The position numbers were made by a program, and so were the translations under genes. The notes beneath the pieces were generated by a model, which searched no databases, was not told the origin of the DNA, and saw only the letters and a program-made list of their open reading frames with translations. DNA of 7,301 nucleotides from an uncultured Eubacteriales bacterium (lineage in GTDB: Bacteria > Bacillota > Clostridia > Christensenellales > Borkfalkiaceae), in contig CAJLXC010000055.1 in NCBI GenBank assembly GCA_905210545.1, forward strand, positions 1-7,301. Reading direction: 5' to 3'. Position 1 is the first letter of the stretch, and the number at the start of each line of letters is the position of its first letter. Positions 1 to 6,570 of this stretch are shown in pieces.

Positions 1-122
1 CAGAACTCATTCTCAAATTTAATATTTTTTTGTCTAAACTTTGGGGTTCACTTCACTTTCGGACGCTTTTTCTTTTTGTTTTTTCGGGAATGAATGGTGT
101 TTATTGCTCACGCTAGAGTATA

Positions 123-160
123 AAATAACAACCCACCCGCGTACGGGTAGGTTGTTATTT
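123..160 (-). terminator. Intrinsic terminator of the tRNA-Glu gene
   Basis: A long hairpin lies directly after the tRNA 3' end in the minus-strand direction. Eleven perfect pairs (123-133 with 150-160), one mismatch (134/149) and five more pairs (135-139 with 144-148) close a 4-nt CGTA loop. On the minus strand the hairpin is followed by a T-rich run, TTATTTTATA including the last stem bases. The plus side has no comparable T run, so it fits termination of the minus-strand tRNA transcript. Its outer base (160) is also the last A of the encoded CCA, so the tRNA end and the terminator abut. Confidence 0.8.
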
Positions 161-234
161 GGTAGCCCCACGGAGAATCGAACTCCGGATTCAGCCTTGA
201 GAGGGCTGCGTCTTAACCGCTTGACCATGAGGCC
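160..234 (-). tRNA. tRNA-Glu, anticodon CTC
   Basis: The minus strand folds into a complete 75-nt cloverleaf with an encoded CCA. The acceptor stem is GGCCTCA with TGGGGCT, followed by discriminator A and CCA. The D stem is GTC/GAC, the anticodon stem CAGCC/GGCTG encloses loop CTCTCAA with CTC at 34-36, and the T arm is CGGAG-TTCGATT-CTCCG. The anticodon CTC decodes GAG (Glu), and the D arm (GGTCAAGCGGTTAAGAC) resembles the B. subtilis tRNA-Glu from memory. The acceptor stem contains two wobble pairs (G1-U72 and U5-G68). The gene has its own promoter and terminator. The identity is clear from the anticodon and arms. Confidence 0.96.
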
Positions 235-274
235 GTGTATGGAAATTTTTGCGTTATCTCTCAATCGCTTGACT

Positions 275-303
275 ATTTTATCACAATTTTATAAGTTTTG
301 CAA
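275..303 (-). promoter_or_regulatory. Promoter of the tRNA-Glu gene
   Basis: On the minus strand a -35 box TTGCAA (298-303) and a -10 box TAAAAT (275-280) are separated by exactly 17 nt, close to the sigma-A consensus. Transcription would start near 268, giving a leader of about 33 nt before the tRNA 5' end at 234, to be removed by RNase P. Confidence 0.7.
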
Positions 304-324
304 CAAAAATAAAGGAGATAAACC

Positions 325-357
325 AAAAAATAAAACCTGCATCGGCCGACGGAAAGG
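325..357 (-). terminator. Probable intrinsic terminator of the candidate ncRNA
   Basis: On the minus strand CCT and CGTC pair with GATG and AGG around a GGCC loop (336-357), with a small asymmetric internal loop. A T tract follows immediately (TTTT, A, TTTTTT; positions 335-325). The stem is modest and includes one G-U pair, but the T tract is strong. It separates the ncRNA from the tRNA promoter downstream. Confidence 0.5.
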
Positions 358-569
358 AAATAATTAACCCGTTATGTCAACAGGTGAAGTGTTCTGCCGC
401 GTTGATTCTGCATCTTCCTGATTAAATGATCGCGGAATCCGCGATCGGAAGCTCCGCTCGGCAAGGCGGACGCGAACCTTCTGATTTATTATTGTGGATT
501 TTTTTGACCCTTCCTATCGCACCGCGAAGGCTTCACGCAAAACGAACCGCGGTATGCGTTTCGTTTTAC
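325..569 (-). ncRNA. Candidate structured non-coding RNA, family not recognised
   Basis: This stretch has no credible ORF but looks like an RNA transcription unit of about 245 nt. It has a near-consensus promoter upstream (576-604) and an intrinsic terminator at its end. Predicted helices, in plus coordinates: 539-546 with 560-567 (8 bp); an alternative 521-526 with 548-553 that uses the loop of the first; 448-451/478-481 plus 453-457/466-470; a perfect 8-bp hairpin at 428-446 with a 3-nt loop; a long-range pairing 384-389 with 531-536; and 367-373 with 379-385. The last helix and the terminator stem each need a G-U wobble that exists only in minus-strand RNA, which supports the orientation. 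I could not match it to 6S, SRP, tmRNA or RNase P RNA. The exact ends are inferred. Confidence 0.5.
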
Positions 570-575
570 GCTTTT

Positions 576-604
576 ATTGTATCAAAAATTTTTTCGTAAT
601 GCAA
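576..604 (-). promoter_or_regulatory. Minus-strand promoter of the candidate ncRNA
   Basis: The minus strand carries TTGCAT (599-604), a 17-nt spacer and TACAAT (576-581), a strong match to a sigma-A promoter. The predicted start is near 569. No minus-strand protein gene follows, only the structured region and then the tRNA, so this promoter is the main evidence that the region is transcribed as RNA. Confidence 0.65.
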
Positions 605-613
605 TAGTAATTA

Positions 614-642
614 TTGACTTTTAAAAAATTTTGTTCTAAAAT
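614..642 (+). promoter_or_regulatory. Promoter of comEC
   Basis: TTGACT (614-619), a 17-nt spacer and TAAAAT (637-642) form a near-consensus sigma-A promoter. The predicted start near 649 gives a leader of only about 20 nt, which contains the ribosome binding site AAGGGA (656-661), 9 nt before the ATG at 671. Its -35 box lies 9 bp from that of the divergent ncRNA promoter. Confidence 0.7.
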
Positions 643-670
643 TTAGAAAAAAAACAAGGGAAATCGTCAA

Positions 671-2806
671 ATGAAAAAGCTCGTCAATTATAGACCTGCG
701 GTTTTTGCCGCGTTATCTGTGACCGCGGGTATATTGACGGCTTATTTTTGTTTAACGGAAAACGTCGCGGGAATAGTCGTTGCCGCAACGCTTTCGATAA
801 TCGTCTTTTCAGTCTCAATCGTATATGGCGCGAGCGTTAAAAAATTAAAACAAACGCTTGCGTTATGTGCGATTTTTGCCGTGCTTGTTCTGCTTGGTTT
901 CGGTCTTTTCGCCTGTAAAACGTACGACTATAAAAACGCGGATTCTGACAGTCACTATTATTCCGTTTGCGGAAGAGTTATCCGCAGAACGGAAGCGGAT
1001 TACGGGAGTTTTCTGATTCTTTCCGACGTGGAGCTTGACGGGATAAAAAAGGGGAAAACCTCATTTAAAGTCTCGCTGTTTATAAACGGAGATTCGGCTG
1101 CCGATACGGGAGACGTGATTTCGTTCCGCGCCGCGCTTTACGACAGATCTCTTTTTTATGAAGGAAAGTTTTCGGCGCAGAACGTTGCAAACGGCATAAA
1201 ATACTCCGCGACGGCAGACGCTTCGGACGTTTCCGTAATCGGGCATAAAGAATCGTTGTTTCAAAAAGCGGCAGGATTTATCGATAATTCTCTTAAAAGC
1301 GGACTTTCGGGCGACGAATACGCCGTCGCAAAAGCAATGCTTCTCGGGGATTCTTCGGAAATGCATTCGGAAACGCTTTATTCTTACAGAAGCGCGGGCG
1401 TTGCGCATATTTTCGCCGTTTCGGGGTTGCATATAGGGTTTGTCGCGGCGGTCGCGGGGTTTGTCCTTAAAAAACTCAAAGCCGACGCGGCGATAAGGTT
1501 TGCGGTGATTTCCGCGTTATGCTTTATCTATTCGGGTATTTGCGGTTTTTCAGCTTCTTCGGTAAGAGCTTTCATTATGTGTGCCGTGTTGCAGGCTTCG
1601 GCGATTTTCGGCAATCGGTACGACTCGCTGTCTTCCGTTTCGGCAGCAATGTTTATCGTTCTTATAATCAATCCCGTGCAGTTGTTTTTGCCCGGATTTA
1701 AATTGTCTTTCGGCGTCGTATTCGGTCTTATATTATTATCAAAACCGATTTCCTCTTTGTTTCGGTTTCTGCCCGAAAAAATTGCCCGTTCCTTGGGCGC
1801 GGTCTTTGCGGCGCAGATTGCGGCTATCCCGATTTCGCTTGCGGAATTCGGGAGTTTTTCTCTTGTTGCCGTCGCTTTCAACCTGGTTTTTATTCCCGTG
1901 GCGGGCGTAATTTTCGTAACGTTGCTCGCAGCGGCGATATCGGGCGGCATTTTCGGGATTTCTTCGATAACGCTGTTCGCGCTCGAATACGTTCTCGAGG
2001 CTGTCAATTTCCTTATAAAAGTCGTAGATTACAGAATTTTTATCGTCGGCGGTTTTACGCTGGGCGCGTTTGCCGCTTTCTATTACGCCGCGCTTATTAT
2101 TCCTTGCGGAATATTTAATCTTAAAACCGTAGTAAAAATCGCCGGCTCGGCGGTTTGTGTCCTCGCGTGCGTGATAGGAACGGTAACTTATAACGTCGGC
2201 GAACACGAAAGGGTAAAGGTGTACGTTTCCGGCTCGGAGAGCGTATCTTTCACGCTCGCTTCGGTAAAAGACGAAAACGTACTGATAATTCATTGCGCAA
2301 AATACGCTTTTTCGACGAGTTCGCTTAAAAAATTGTCGGAAAAAACCGGCGTGAAAAAGTTAGACGCGGTCGCGCTGTTGTACGGCGAAAACGATTTTTC
2401 TCTGCAGGTCGCGGCAACGCGGTTAAACAAAGCGTTTGACGTAAAGAATATAATTTATTACGGAGCAAAACGCGAAAAGGAAGAGACAATCACGAAAAAA
2501 TCCTTTCCCTCGATAAAATGCGTCACGGCAGACGAACCTTTCTTTGCGAGAAATTTGCGGATGGTTTTTTCGCACGGGGCGAGAGTTGCGACAATAACCG
2601 TAGGGAAGAGAACGATTACCGCTTGCGGAAACACGAGCGGAGAAAATTTCAGAGAATATGATTTTGAAAAGTCCGACGTAGCCGTGGTTTACGACAGGGC
2701 GGAAGAGCTTTTTGACGCGATAACCGCAGAAAGGTTTGCGGTTTGCCGCCGTAGTCCCGTTTTCGACGACGGGGAAAGCGAGGGAACTCTTTTTATAAAA
2801 ATTTAA
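671..2806 (+). CDS. comEC: ComEC/Rec2-type competence DNA channel with degenerate C-terminal domain
   Basis: Polytopic membrane protein of 711 aa, a normal ComEC length. In this family it forms the inner-membrane channel that passes single-stranded DNA into the cytoplasm during natural transformation. N-terminal hydrophobic segments (about 9-28, 33-53 and 63-84) precede a soluble region of the DUF4131/OB type (about 85-205). The Competence domain (about 210-480) carries the family signature AHIFAVSGLHIGF at residues 245-257, followed by many membrane helices. The C-terminus (about 510-711) sits where a metallo-beta-lactamase-like nuclease domain is expected. It lacks the usual DVGQGD-type entry strand and the HxHxDH ligand motif; the corresponding place seems to read LLYGENDF (569-576). 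The start is supported by AAGGGA 9 nt upstream. No comEA or other competence gene is in the window. Transporter identity is certain; actual competence is not shown. Confidence 0.93.
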   Translation: MKKLVNYRPAVFAALSVTAGILTAYFCLTENVAGIVVAATLSIIVFSVSIVYGASVKKLKQTLALCAIFAVLVLLGFGLFACKTYDYKNADSDSHYYSVCGRVIRRTEADYGSFLILSDVELDGIKKGKTSFKVSLFINGDSAADTGDVISFRAALYDRSLFYEGKFSAQNVANGIKYSATADASDVSVIGHKESLFQKAAGFIDNSLKSGLSGDEYAVAKAMLLGDSSEMHSETLYSYRSAGVAHIFAVSGLHIGFVAAVAGFVLKKLKADAAIRFAVISALCFIYSGICGFSASSVRAFIMCAVLQASAIFGNRYDSLSSVSAAMFIVLIINPVQLFLPGFKLSFGVVFGLILLSKPISSLFRFLPEKIARSLGAVFAAQIAAIPISLAEFGSFSLVAVAFNLVFIPVAGVIFVTLLAAAISGGIFGISSITLFALEYVLEAVNFLIKVVDYRIFIVGGFTLGAFAAFYYAALIIPCGIFNLKTVVKIAGSAVCVLACVIGTVTYNVGEHERVKVYVSGSESVSFTLASVKDENVLIIHCAKYAFSTSSLKKLSEKTGVKKLDAVALLYGENDFSLQVAATRLNKAFDVKNIIYYGAKREKEETITKKSFPSIKCVTADEPFFARNLRMVFSHGARVATITVGKRTITACGNTSGENFREYDFEKSDVAVVYDRAEELFDAITAERFAVCRRSPVFDDGESEGTLFIKI

Positions 2807-2838
2807 AATAAAAACCGTTTAATGCGGGCGATTATTTG

Positions 2839-2867
2839 TTGCCAAACTTTTTTATTAGTGATAAAAT
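2839..2867 (+). promoter_or_regulatory. Promoter of holA
   Basis: TTGCCA (2839-2844), a 17-nt spacer and TAAAAT (2862-2867) lie in the gap after comEC. The predicted transcription start is near 2874, just at the purine-rich ribosome binding site. This makes the upstream ATG at 2822 an unlikely start for holA and suggests holA and the following genes can be expressed independently of comEC. Confidence 0.6.
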
Positions 2868-2887
2868 GTATAAGAGGAAGTTTGGAT

Positions 2888-3862
2888 TTGAAGTATTCGG
2901 AGTTAAAAAACGCGATAAAAGACGGCTCAAAACCGTCGCCCGTATATCTTTTGGAAGGCGAAGACGCTTATTTCAGAGAGCGGGGTTTAGTCGCGCTTAA
3001 AAGCAGGTATTTATCCGAGCCGTCTTTGAATCTCGCCGTGTTTGACGGCGCGGATTGCAACGGCGGCGAATTTGCTTCTTCGCTTACCGCGTACCCGTTT
3101 ATGAGCGAAAAAAGGCTGACGGTCGCGCGCGAATTTTATCCCAAGAAAGGCTCGAATAAAGAACTCGAAGAGTTCCTTTTAAACCCTTGCGAAACGAGTA
3201 TTCTCGTTATTCTCAACGAAAAACCGTGCGACTACTTAAAAAAATCGGATAACGTTTGTTTCGTCGATTGTTCAAAAGCGGATACGAGCGTTCTTGCGAG
3301 ATGGATAAAAGCCACCTGCGCCGCGGCGGAGGTAAATATAAGCGCGGAGCTTGCCGCGACCGTTGTCACGTATTGCCTTTCGGATATGACGAGAATAGCC
3401 GCGGAAACGGAAAAACTTATCGATTACGCGGGCAGGGGCGGCAGCATAACGGAAGAGGACGTTTCGCTTCTCGTTCCGAGAGATACCGAGTATAAGATTT
3501 ACGAAATGACCGATTATATCGGCAAAAAGCAGTTTTCGCAGGCATACGCCGTTATTGCCGAAATGCTCGGCAAGGGCGAACCGCCGCAAAGAATTATTAT
3601 ATCGATATACAACTATTTCAGGAGATTGCTTTTTTCCGCGATAAGCGGCAAAACCGCCGCGGAGCTTGCTTCGTGTTTCGGCATAAAAGAATTCGCCGCA
3701 ACCAGGACGATTCGGCAGGCAAAGCTTTTTAAAATGCGATCTTTAAAAAAAATAACGGATATGCTCGCGGATTCCGATTACGCCGTTAAAAGCGGTCTTG
3801 CGGACGCGGACGAAAAAATGTGGATAGCGGTTTTCGGAATAATGACGGACGATTTGTCCTGA
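2888..3862 (+). CDS. holA: DNA polymerase III subunit delta (HolA), TTG start preferred
   Basis: The delta subunit of the clamp loader, which opens the beta sliding clamp and works with delta' and tau/gamma at the replication fork. The N-terminal part has the HolA pattern VYLLEGEDAYF (residues 19-29 from the chosen start), which occupies the place of a P-loop but lacks Walker residues, as usual for delta. The C-terminal collar region includes QRIIISIYNYFRRLLFSA. The frame is open back to an ATG at 2822, but the extra 22 residues are atypical and lie over the promoter. GAGGAAG (2874-2880) precedes TTG 2888 by 7 nt, giving a 324-aa protein that starts KYSELKNAI, as family members do; TTG 2882 is the alternative. 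comEC-holA is a common Firmicutes pair. Function is confident; the start is inferred. Confidence 0.9.
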   Translation: MKYSELKNAIKDGSKPSPVYLLEGEDAYFRERGLVALKSRYLSEPSLNLAVFDGADCNGGEFASSLTAYPFMSEKRLTVAREFYPKKGSNKELEEFLLNPCETSILVILNEKPCDYLKKSDNVCFVDCSKADTSVLARWIKATCAAAEVNISAELAATVVTYCLSDMTRIAAETEKLIDYAGRGGSITEEDVSLLVPRDTEYKIYEMTDYIGKKQFSQAYAVIAEMLGKGEPPQRIIISIYNYFRRLLFSAISGKTAAELASCFGIKEFAATRTIRQAKLFKMRSLKKITDMLADSDYAVKSGLADADEKMWIAVFGIMTDDLS

Positions 3863-3942
3863 ATACGAAAGAAAAACCGAAAGAGAATAATTGACGGATT
3901 GCCCGCGTGAAAACGGGCGGAAGCCACGACAGGAGTTTATTT

Positions 3943-4773
3943 ATGAGTTTTACGGACAACTTGAAAAAACTCGCGGAAAATCTTTCCGCAAATACGGACT
4001 TTTTAGTCGCGTTTATAGCCGGGATAATAATGTTTACGGCGTTATATTTCGTGCTTATCAATTTTTTGGTTGAAAACGATTCCGGCTGGATGGTTGCGCT
4101 TTTTACGCTTTTAGATATAGCGGGCGCGTTCGTTTTCGCCGTGTTAAGGGTAGATGGCGCGTTGTTCCTTTTGTTCCCCGCGGTGTTCGTTATCTGCATA
4201 ACGGTGTTATATTCCGTAGAACTCAAAAGAATCGTCTGGGCAAAGCGCAATTTAAAGCTTGCGGACGTTAAAAAAGGCGAGAGCAGATCTTACGACGAAG
4301 AGAAGGTAGAGAACTGTATATCGGAAATCATCAAGGCTTTGCAGAATATGTCAAAGAGCGATACGGGCGCGATAATCGTTCTTTCAACGGATAACGTTCC
4401 GAGTCAGATAATAGACAGCGGCGTAAAACTCGACAGCGATATTTCGAGCGAACTTATAGAAAGCGTGTTTTTTCCTAAAACTCCGCTTCACGACGGCGCG
4501 ATGATTATAAACGATACGCGTATAGTCGCGGCGGGCTGCTTTTTGCCGCTTTCGCAGAATATGGATAATATCCCCAAGGATTTGGGTACTCGCCACAGAG
4601 CGGGTATAGGAATAACCGAAAACATAGACGTGGTTTCTCTTATCGTGTCGGAAGAAACGGGTATAATCTCTATAGTGAGAGGCGGAAAAATAACCCGTTA
4701 CGCCGATTCGGGAATGCTGAGAAAAACGCTTACGCGGTATTACTGGAAAGAACTCGAAAACTCCAGAAGATAA
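3943..4773 (+). CDS. cdaA: Membrane-bound diadenylate cyclase CdaA (c-di-AMP synthase)
   Basis: Makes cyclic di-AMP from two ATP; the second messenger controls potassium and osmolyte transport and cell-wall homeostasis. From ATG 3943 the protein is 276 aa, the family's usual size. Three membrane segments (about 20-42, 48-68 and 73-90) are followed by a linker and the DAC domain (about 115-250) with both signature motifs, DGA at 184-186 (in LHDGAMII) and GTRHR at 215-219. AGGAG at 3931-3935 lies 7 nt before ATG 3943, so the in-frame GTG at 3907 is unlikely to be the start. A small hairpin, GCCCG with CGGGC (3901-3918), sits in the leader without a T run. The gene follows holA after 80 nt with no terminator. 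The usual partner cdaR (YbbR repeats) does not follow. Confidence 0.94.
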   Translation: MSFTDNLKKLAENLSANTDFLVAFIAGIIMFTALYFVLINFLVENDSGWMVALFTLLDIAGAFVFAVLRVDGALFLLFPAVFVICITVLYSVELKRIVWAKRNLKLADVKKGESRSYDEEKVENCISEIIKALQNMSKSDTGAIIVLSTDNVPSQIIDSGVKLDSDISSELIESVFFPKTPLHDGAMIINDTRIVAAGCFLPLSQNMDNIPKDLGTRHRAGIGITENIDVVSLIVSEETGIISIVRGGKITRYADSGMLRKTLTRYYWKELENSRR

Positions 4774-4806
4774 AACAAAGCAATATAAAAAACGGAGAGC
4801 TTTATT

Positions 4807-4938
4807 ATGGAAGATAACAAATTTCCCGAAATTATCGAAGAAGAAGAGTCCAAGGCGAAAAAGGTCTGGAAAAAAATCGGGTTCGGCGCGCTCGCATTGT
4901 TTCTTGCGGCAATCACCGTTACCGTCGTATGCCTGTGA
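4807..4938 (+). CDS. 43-aa single-pass membrane protein of unknown function
   Basis: A short ORF with a good ribosome binding site, GGAGAG (4794-4799), 7 nt before its ATG. The protein has an acidic N-terminus (EIIEEEES), a basic stretch (KAKKVWKK, residues 16-23) and one hydrophobic helix (about 25-43) that runs to the stop. The positive charges just before the helix predict an N-terminus-in topology. It starts 33 nt after cdaA, where cdaR would be expected, and its last ten bases overlap the first ATG of the DUF1015 gene in another frame, suggesting translational coupling. It could be a true small membrane protein or the N-terminal remnant of a longer membrane protein. I do not recognise a family. 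Confidence 0.6.
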   Translation: MEDNKFPEIIEEEESKAKKVWKKIGFGALALFLAAITVTVVCL

Positions 4939-6140
4939 ATTTTATGAATAATCTTATCAAAGAAACGGGGATTACCCCTTGCAGAATATTGTTGCCGAAA
5001 ACCGACGACCTCACCGCGTGGGCGTGCGTCGCGTGCGATCAGTTCACCGGCAAAAAAGAATACTGGAAGAGTTTGGAACGATTCGTCGGGGATAAAAAAT
5101 CCGCGCTTAAGCTCGTTCTGCCGGAAGCGTATTTAAACGACGACGCGGACGAGAGAATAAAAAGCGCAAACCGCAATATAGAAAACTATTTAAAAGACGG
5201 CGTTTTCGAAGAGTTGCCGGAAGGGTTTATTCTTACCGTCAGAAAAACCCCTTACGTAAAAAGGCGCATCGGTCTTATCGGCGCGGTGGATCTCGAAAAA
5301 TACGACTTTTCGAAAGGCTCGCGAACGCTCGTCAGAGCGACGGAAGGTACGATAGAAGAACGTATCCCGCCAAGACTTAAAATAAGAAGAAACGCCGCCG
5401 CGGAGTTTTCTCATATAATGATACTTTTCGACGACGAACGTTGCGAAATAACGGAAGAACTTTACGAAAACAGAAGCAAATTAAAAAAACTCTACGATTT
5501 CGAGCTGAATATGGGCGGCGGCAGCGTAGAGGGATATTTCATAGAGGATTATAAGACCGTATTAGAAGCGTTTTCAAAGCTTTCGGATAAAGAAAGACTT
5601 ATAAAAAAGTACGGAAAAGCAGACGAATTTATTTTTGCCGTGGGAGACGGCAACCACTCTCTCGCGACGGCAAAGGCGTTCTGGGACGAGATTAAGACAG
5701 GACTTACCGAAGAAGAAAAAAAGACGCACCCCGCGCGTTTCGCGCTTGCGGAATTCGTAAACGTATACGACGAGGGTATTTATTTCGAGCCGATTTACAG
5801 ATTTGCAGACGGCGTAAACGCGAAAAATTTTGCGGACGGATTAAAAGACGTCACCGACGCAAGGTTTTCCGTTTATCGCGGCGGGAAAGAGAGCTTTTAC
5901 GGCTCTGTAAACAACGTACCCGAAGCCATAAAAGCCGTTGACGAATACGTTAAGAATTACATAACCGCTCACGGCGGAAAAGTGGATTATATCCACGGCG
6001 AAGAAGAAGTCAAAAAAATGGCGGACGCGGACGAAAACTCGGTCGCTATATTGTTTTCCGCAATAAACAAGTCGGATTTATTCATACAGCCCGACGCAAC
6101 CCAACAGACCGATAATGAAAGCAGTAGTATTATTAAGTAA
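4929..6140 (+). CDS. DUF1015 family protein with replaced (truncated) C-terminus
   Basis: Soluble conserved protein of unassigned biochemical function (COG4198/DUF1015 type). Family features are clear: ILLPK (20-24), WACVACDQFT (31-40) followed by EYW, a VLPEAYL-like block, the RATEGTIEERIPPR block (from about residue 137) and VGDGNHSLATAK (238-249). The region from 1 to about 385 follows the family. After NKSDLF the family normally continues with a segment containing a KTFSMGE-type motif and a basic end, but here 19 unrelated residues follow to a TAA stop. The native reading therefore appears to end near 6080-6090, at the junction with foreign DNA. The start may be ATG 4929, overlapping the small upstream gene, or ATG 4944; neither has a strong ribosome binding site. 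The altered protein may be inactive. Confidence 0.85.
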   Translation: MPVNFMNNLIKETGITPCRILLPKTDDLTAWACVACDQFTGKKEYWKSLERFVGDKKSALKLVLPEAYLNDDADERIKSANRNIENYLKDGVFEELPEGFILTVRKTPYVKRRIGLIGAVDLEKYDFSKGSRTLVRATEGTIEERIPPRLKIRRNAAAEFSHIMILFDDERCEITEELYENRSKLKKLYDFELNMGGGSVEGYFIEDYKTVLEAFSKLSDKERLIKKYGKADEFIFAVGDGNHSLATAKAFWDEIKTGLTEEEKKTHPARFALAEFVNVYDEGIYFEPIYRFADGVNAKNFADGLKDVTDARFSVYRGGKESFYGSVNNVPEAIKAVDEYVKNYITAHGGKVDYIHGEEEVKKMADADENSVAILFSAINKSDLFIQPDATQQTDNESSSIIK

Positions 6141-6567
6141 GAAGTTCTTCCCGGCACATTTCCGGGCAGGCGAAGCAACCGATTTTAAGGCGAAGGTTCT
6201 TAACGGTCAAAAGCGGCACACATGCCGATGCAATTATGAGTATTGGAAGAAAAAAATAACCGCCTTGCAGGAAAAAAGCGGTACGTTATGCCTACGACAA
6301 TGGGCAGACAAACCGTATAGAAGCCCGCAGGAAAGTATTTTAGAAGTTCCGGCTAACATGTGCATAGTTCAGCCTTTGATATTACGAAGGAACGGTTTAA
6401 ACTTTACCGCAGAAGTTGAAGGACACCCGGTTAAGTTGGAAGATTTGGCGCGTAACGACGGGCTGACACCTTCGGAATTTGCAGCATGGTTTATCCCGGT
6501 ATTCGATAAGGCGCAGGAAAACGCGCTAACCTTTGCTATTATTCAATTTACAACGTTCAGATATTAG
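6115..6567 (+). CDS. ASCH-like domain protein of phage/mobile-element type
   Basis: A 150-aa protein. Residues 31-38 (GQKRHTCR) fit the GxKxxTxR motif of the ASCH fold, a PUA-like RNA-binding or nucleotide-modifying domain found in many phage proteins. A downstream block, LRQWADKPYRSPQ, and the C-terminal end AIIQFTTFRY also resemble phage-encoded relatives I recall. The likely role, nucleic-acid binding or base modification, is inferred from fold only. The start ATG overlaps a possible upstream stop (TAATG) and has no Shine-Dalgarno sequence. It ends in TAG, and the next gene begins 3 nt later in the same frame, so readthrough would fuse the two. Confidence 0.7.
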   Translation: MKAVVLLSKKFFPAHFRAGEATDFKAKVLNGQKRHTCRCNYEYWKKKITALQEKSGTLCLRQWADKPYRSPQESILEVPANMCIVQPLILRRNGLNFTAEVEGHPVKLEDLARNDGLTPSEFAAWFIPVFDKAQENALTFAIIQFTTFRY

Positions 6568-6570
6568 CTT

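Noticed and set aside
41..367. Plus-strand ORF of 108 codons, and its minus-strand counterpart at 34-264
   Set aside because: Both run through the tRNA-Glu gene and its terminator; the peptide in the middle is the familiar translation of a tRNA. There is no ribosome binding site.
428..446. Perfect 8-bp palindrome as a repressor operator or REP-type repeat
   Set aside because: It occurs only once in the window and is better explained as one helix of the candidate RNA, far from either promoter.
300..600. 6S RNA, SRP RNA, RNase P RNA, tmRNA or a T-box leader as identity of the structured region
   Set aside because: No conserved core motif of SRP, RNase P or tmRNA was found, the 5' end folds on itself rather than pairing in a 6S-like closing stem, and no amino-acid-related gene follows for a T-box. 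6S remains possible but unsupported.
1528..2293. Long minus-strand ORFs inside comEC
   Set aside because: Composition reflects the antisense of a membrane protein gene; they have no start signals and overlap a clear real gene.
3901..3918. Hairpin GCCCG/CGGGC before cdaA as a terminator
   Set aside because: Only five base pairs and no T run on either strand; the cdaA ribosome binding site follows directly.
3786..4250. Minus-strand 154-codon ORF across the holA-cdaA gap
   Set aside because: It is antisense to two well-identified genes, has no ribosome binding site, and its residues look like a shadow frame.
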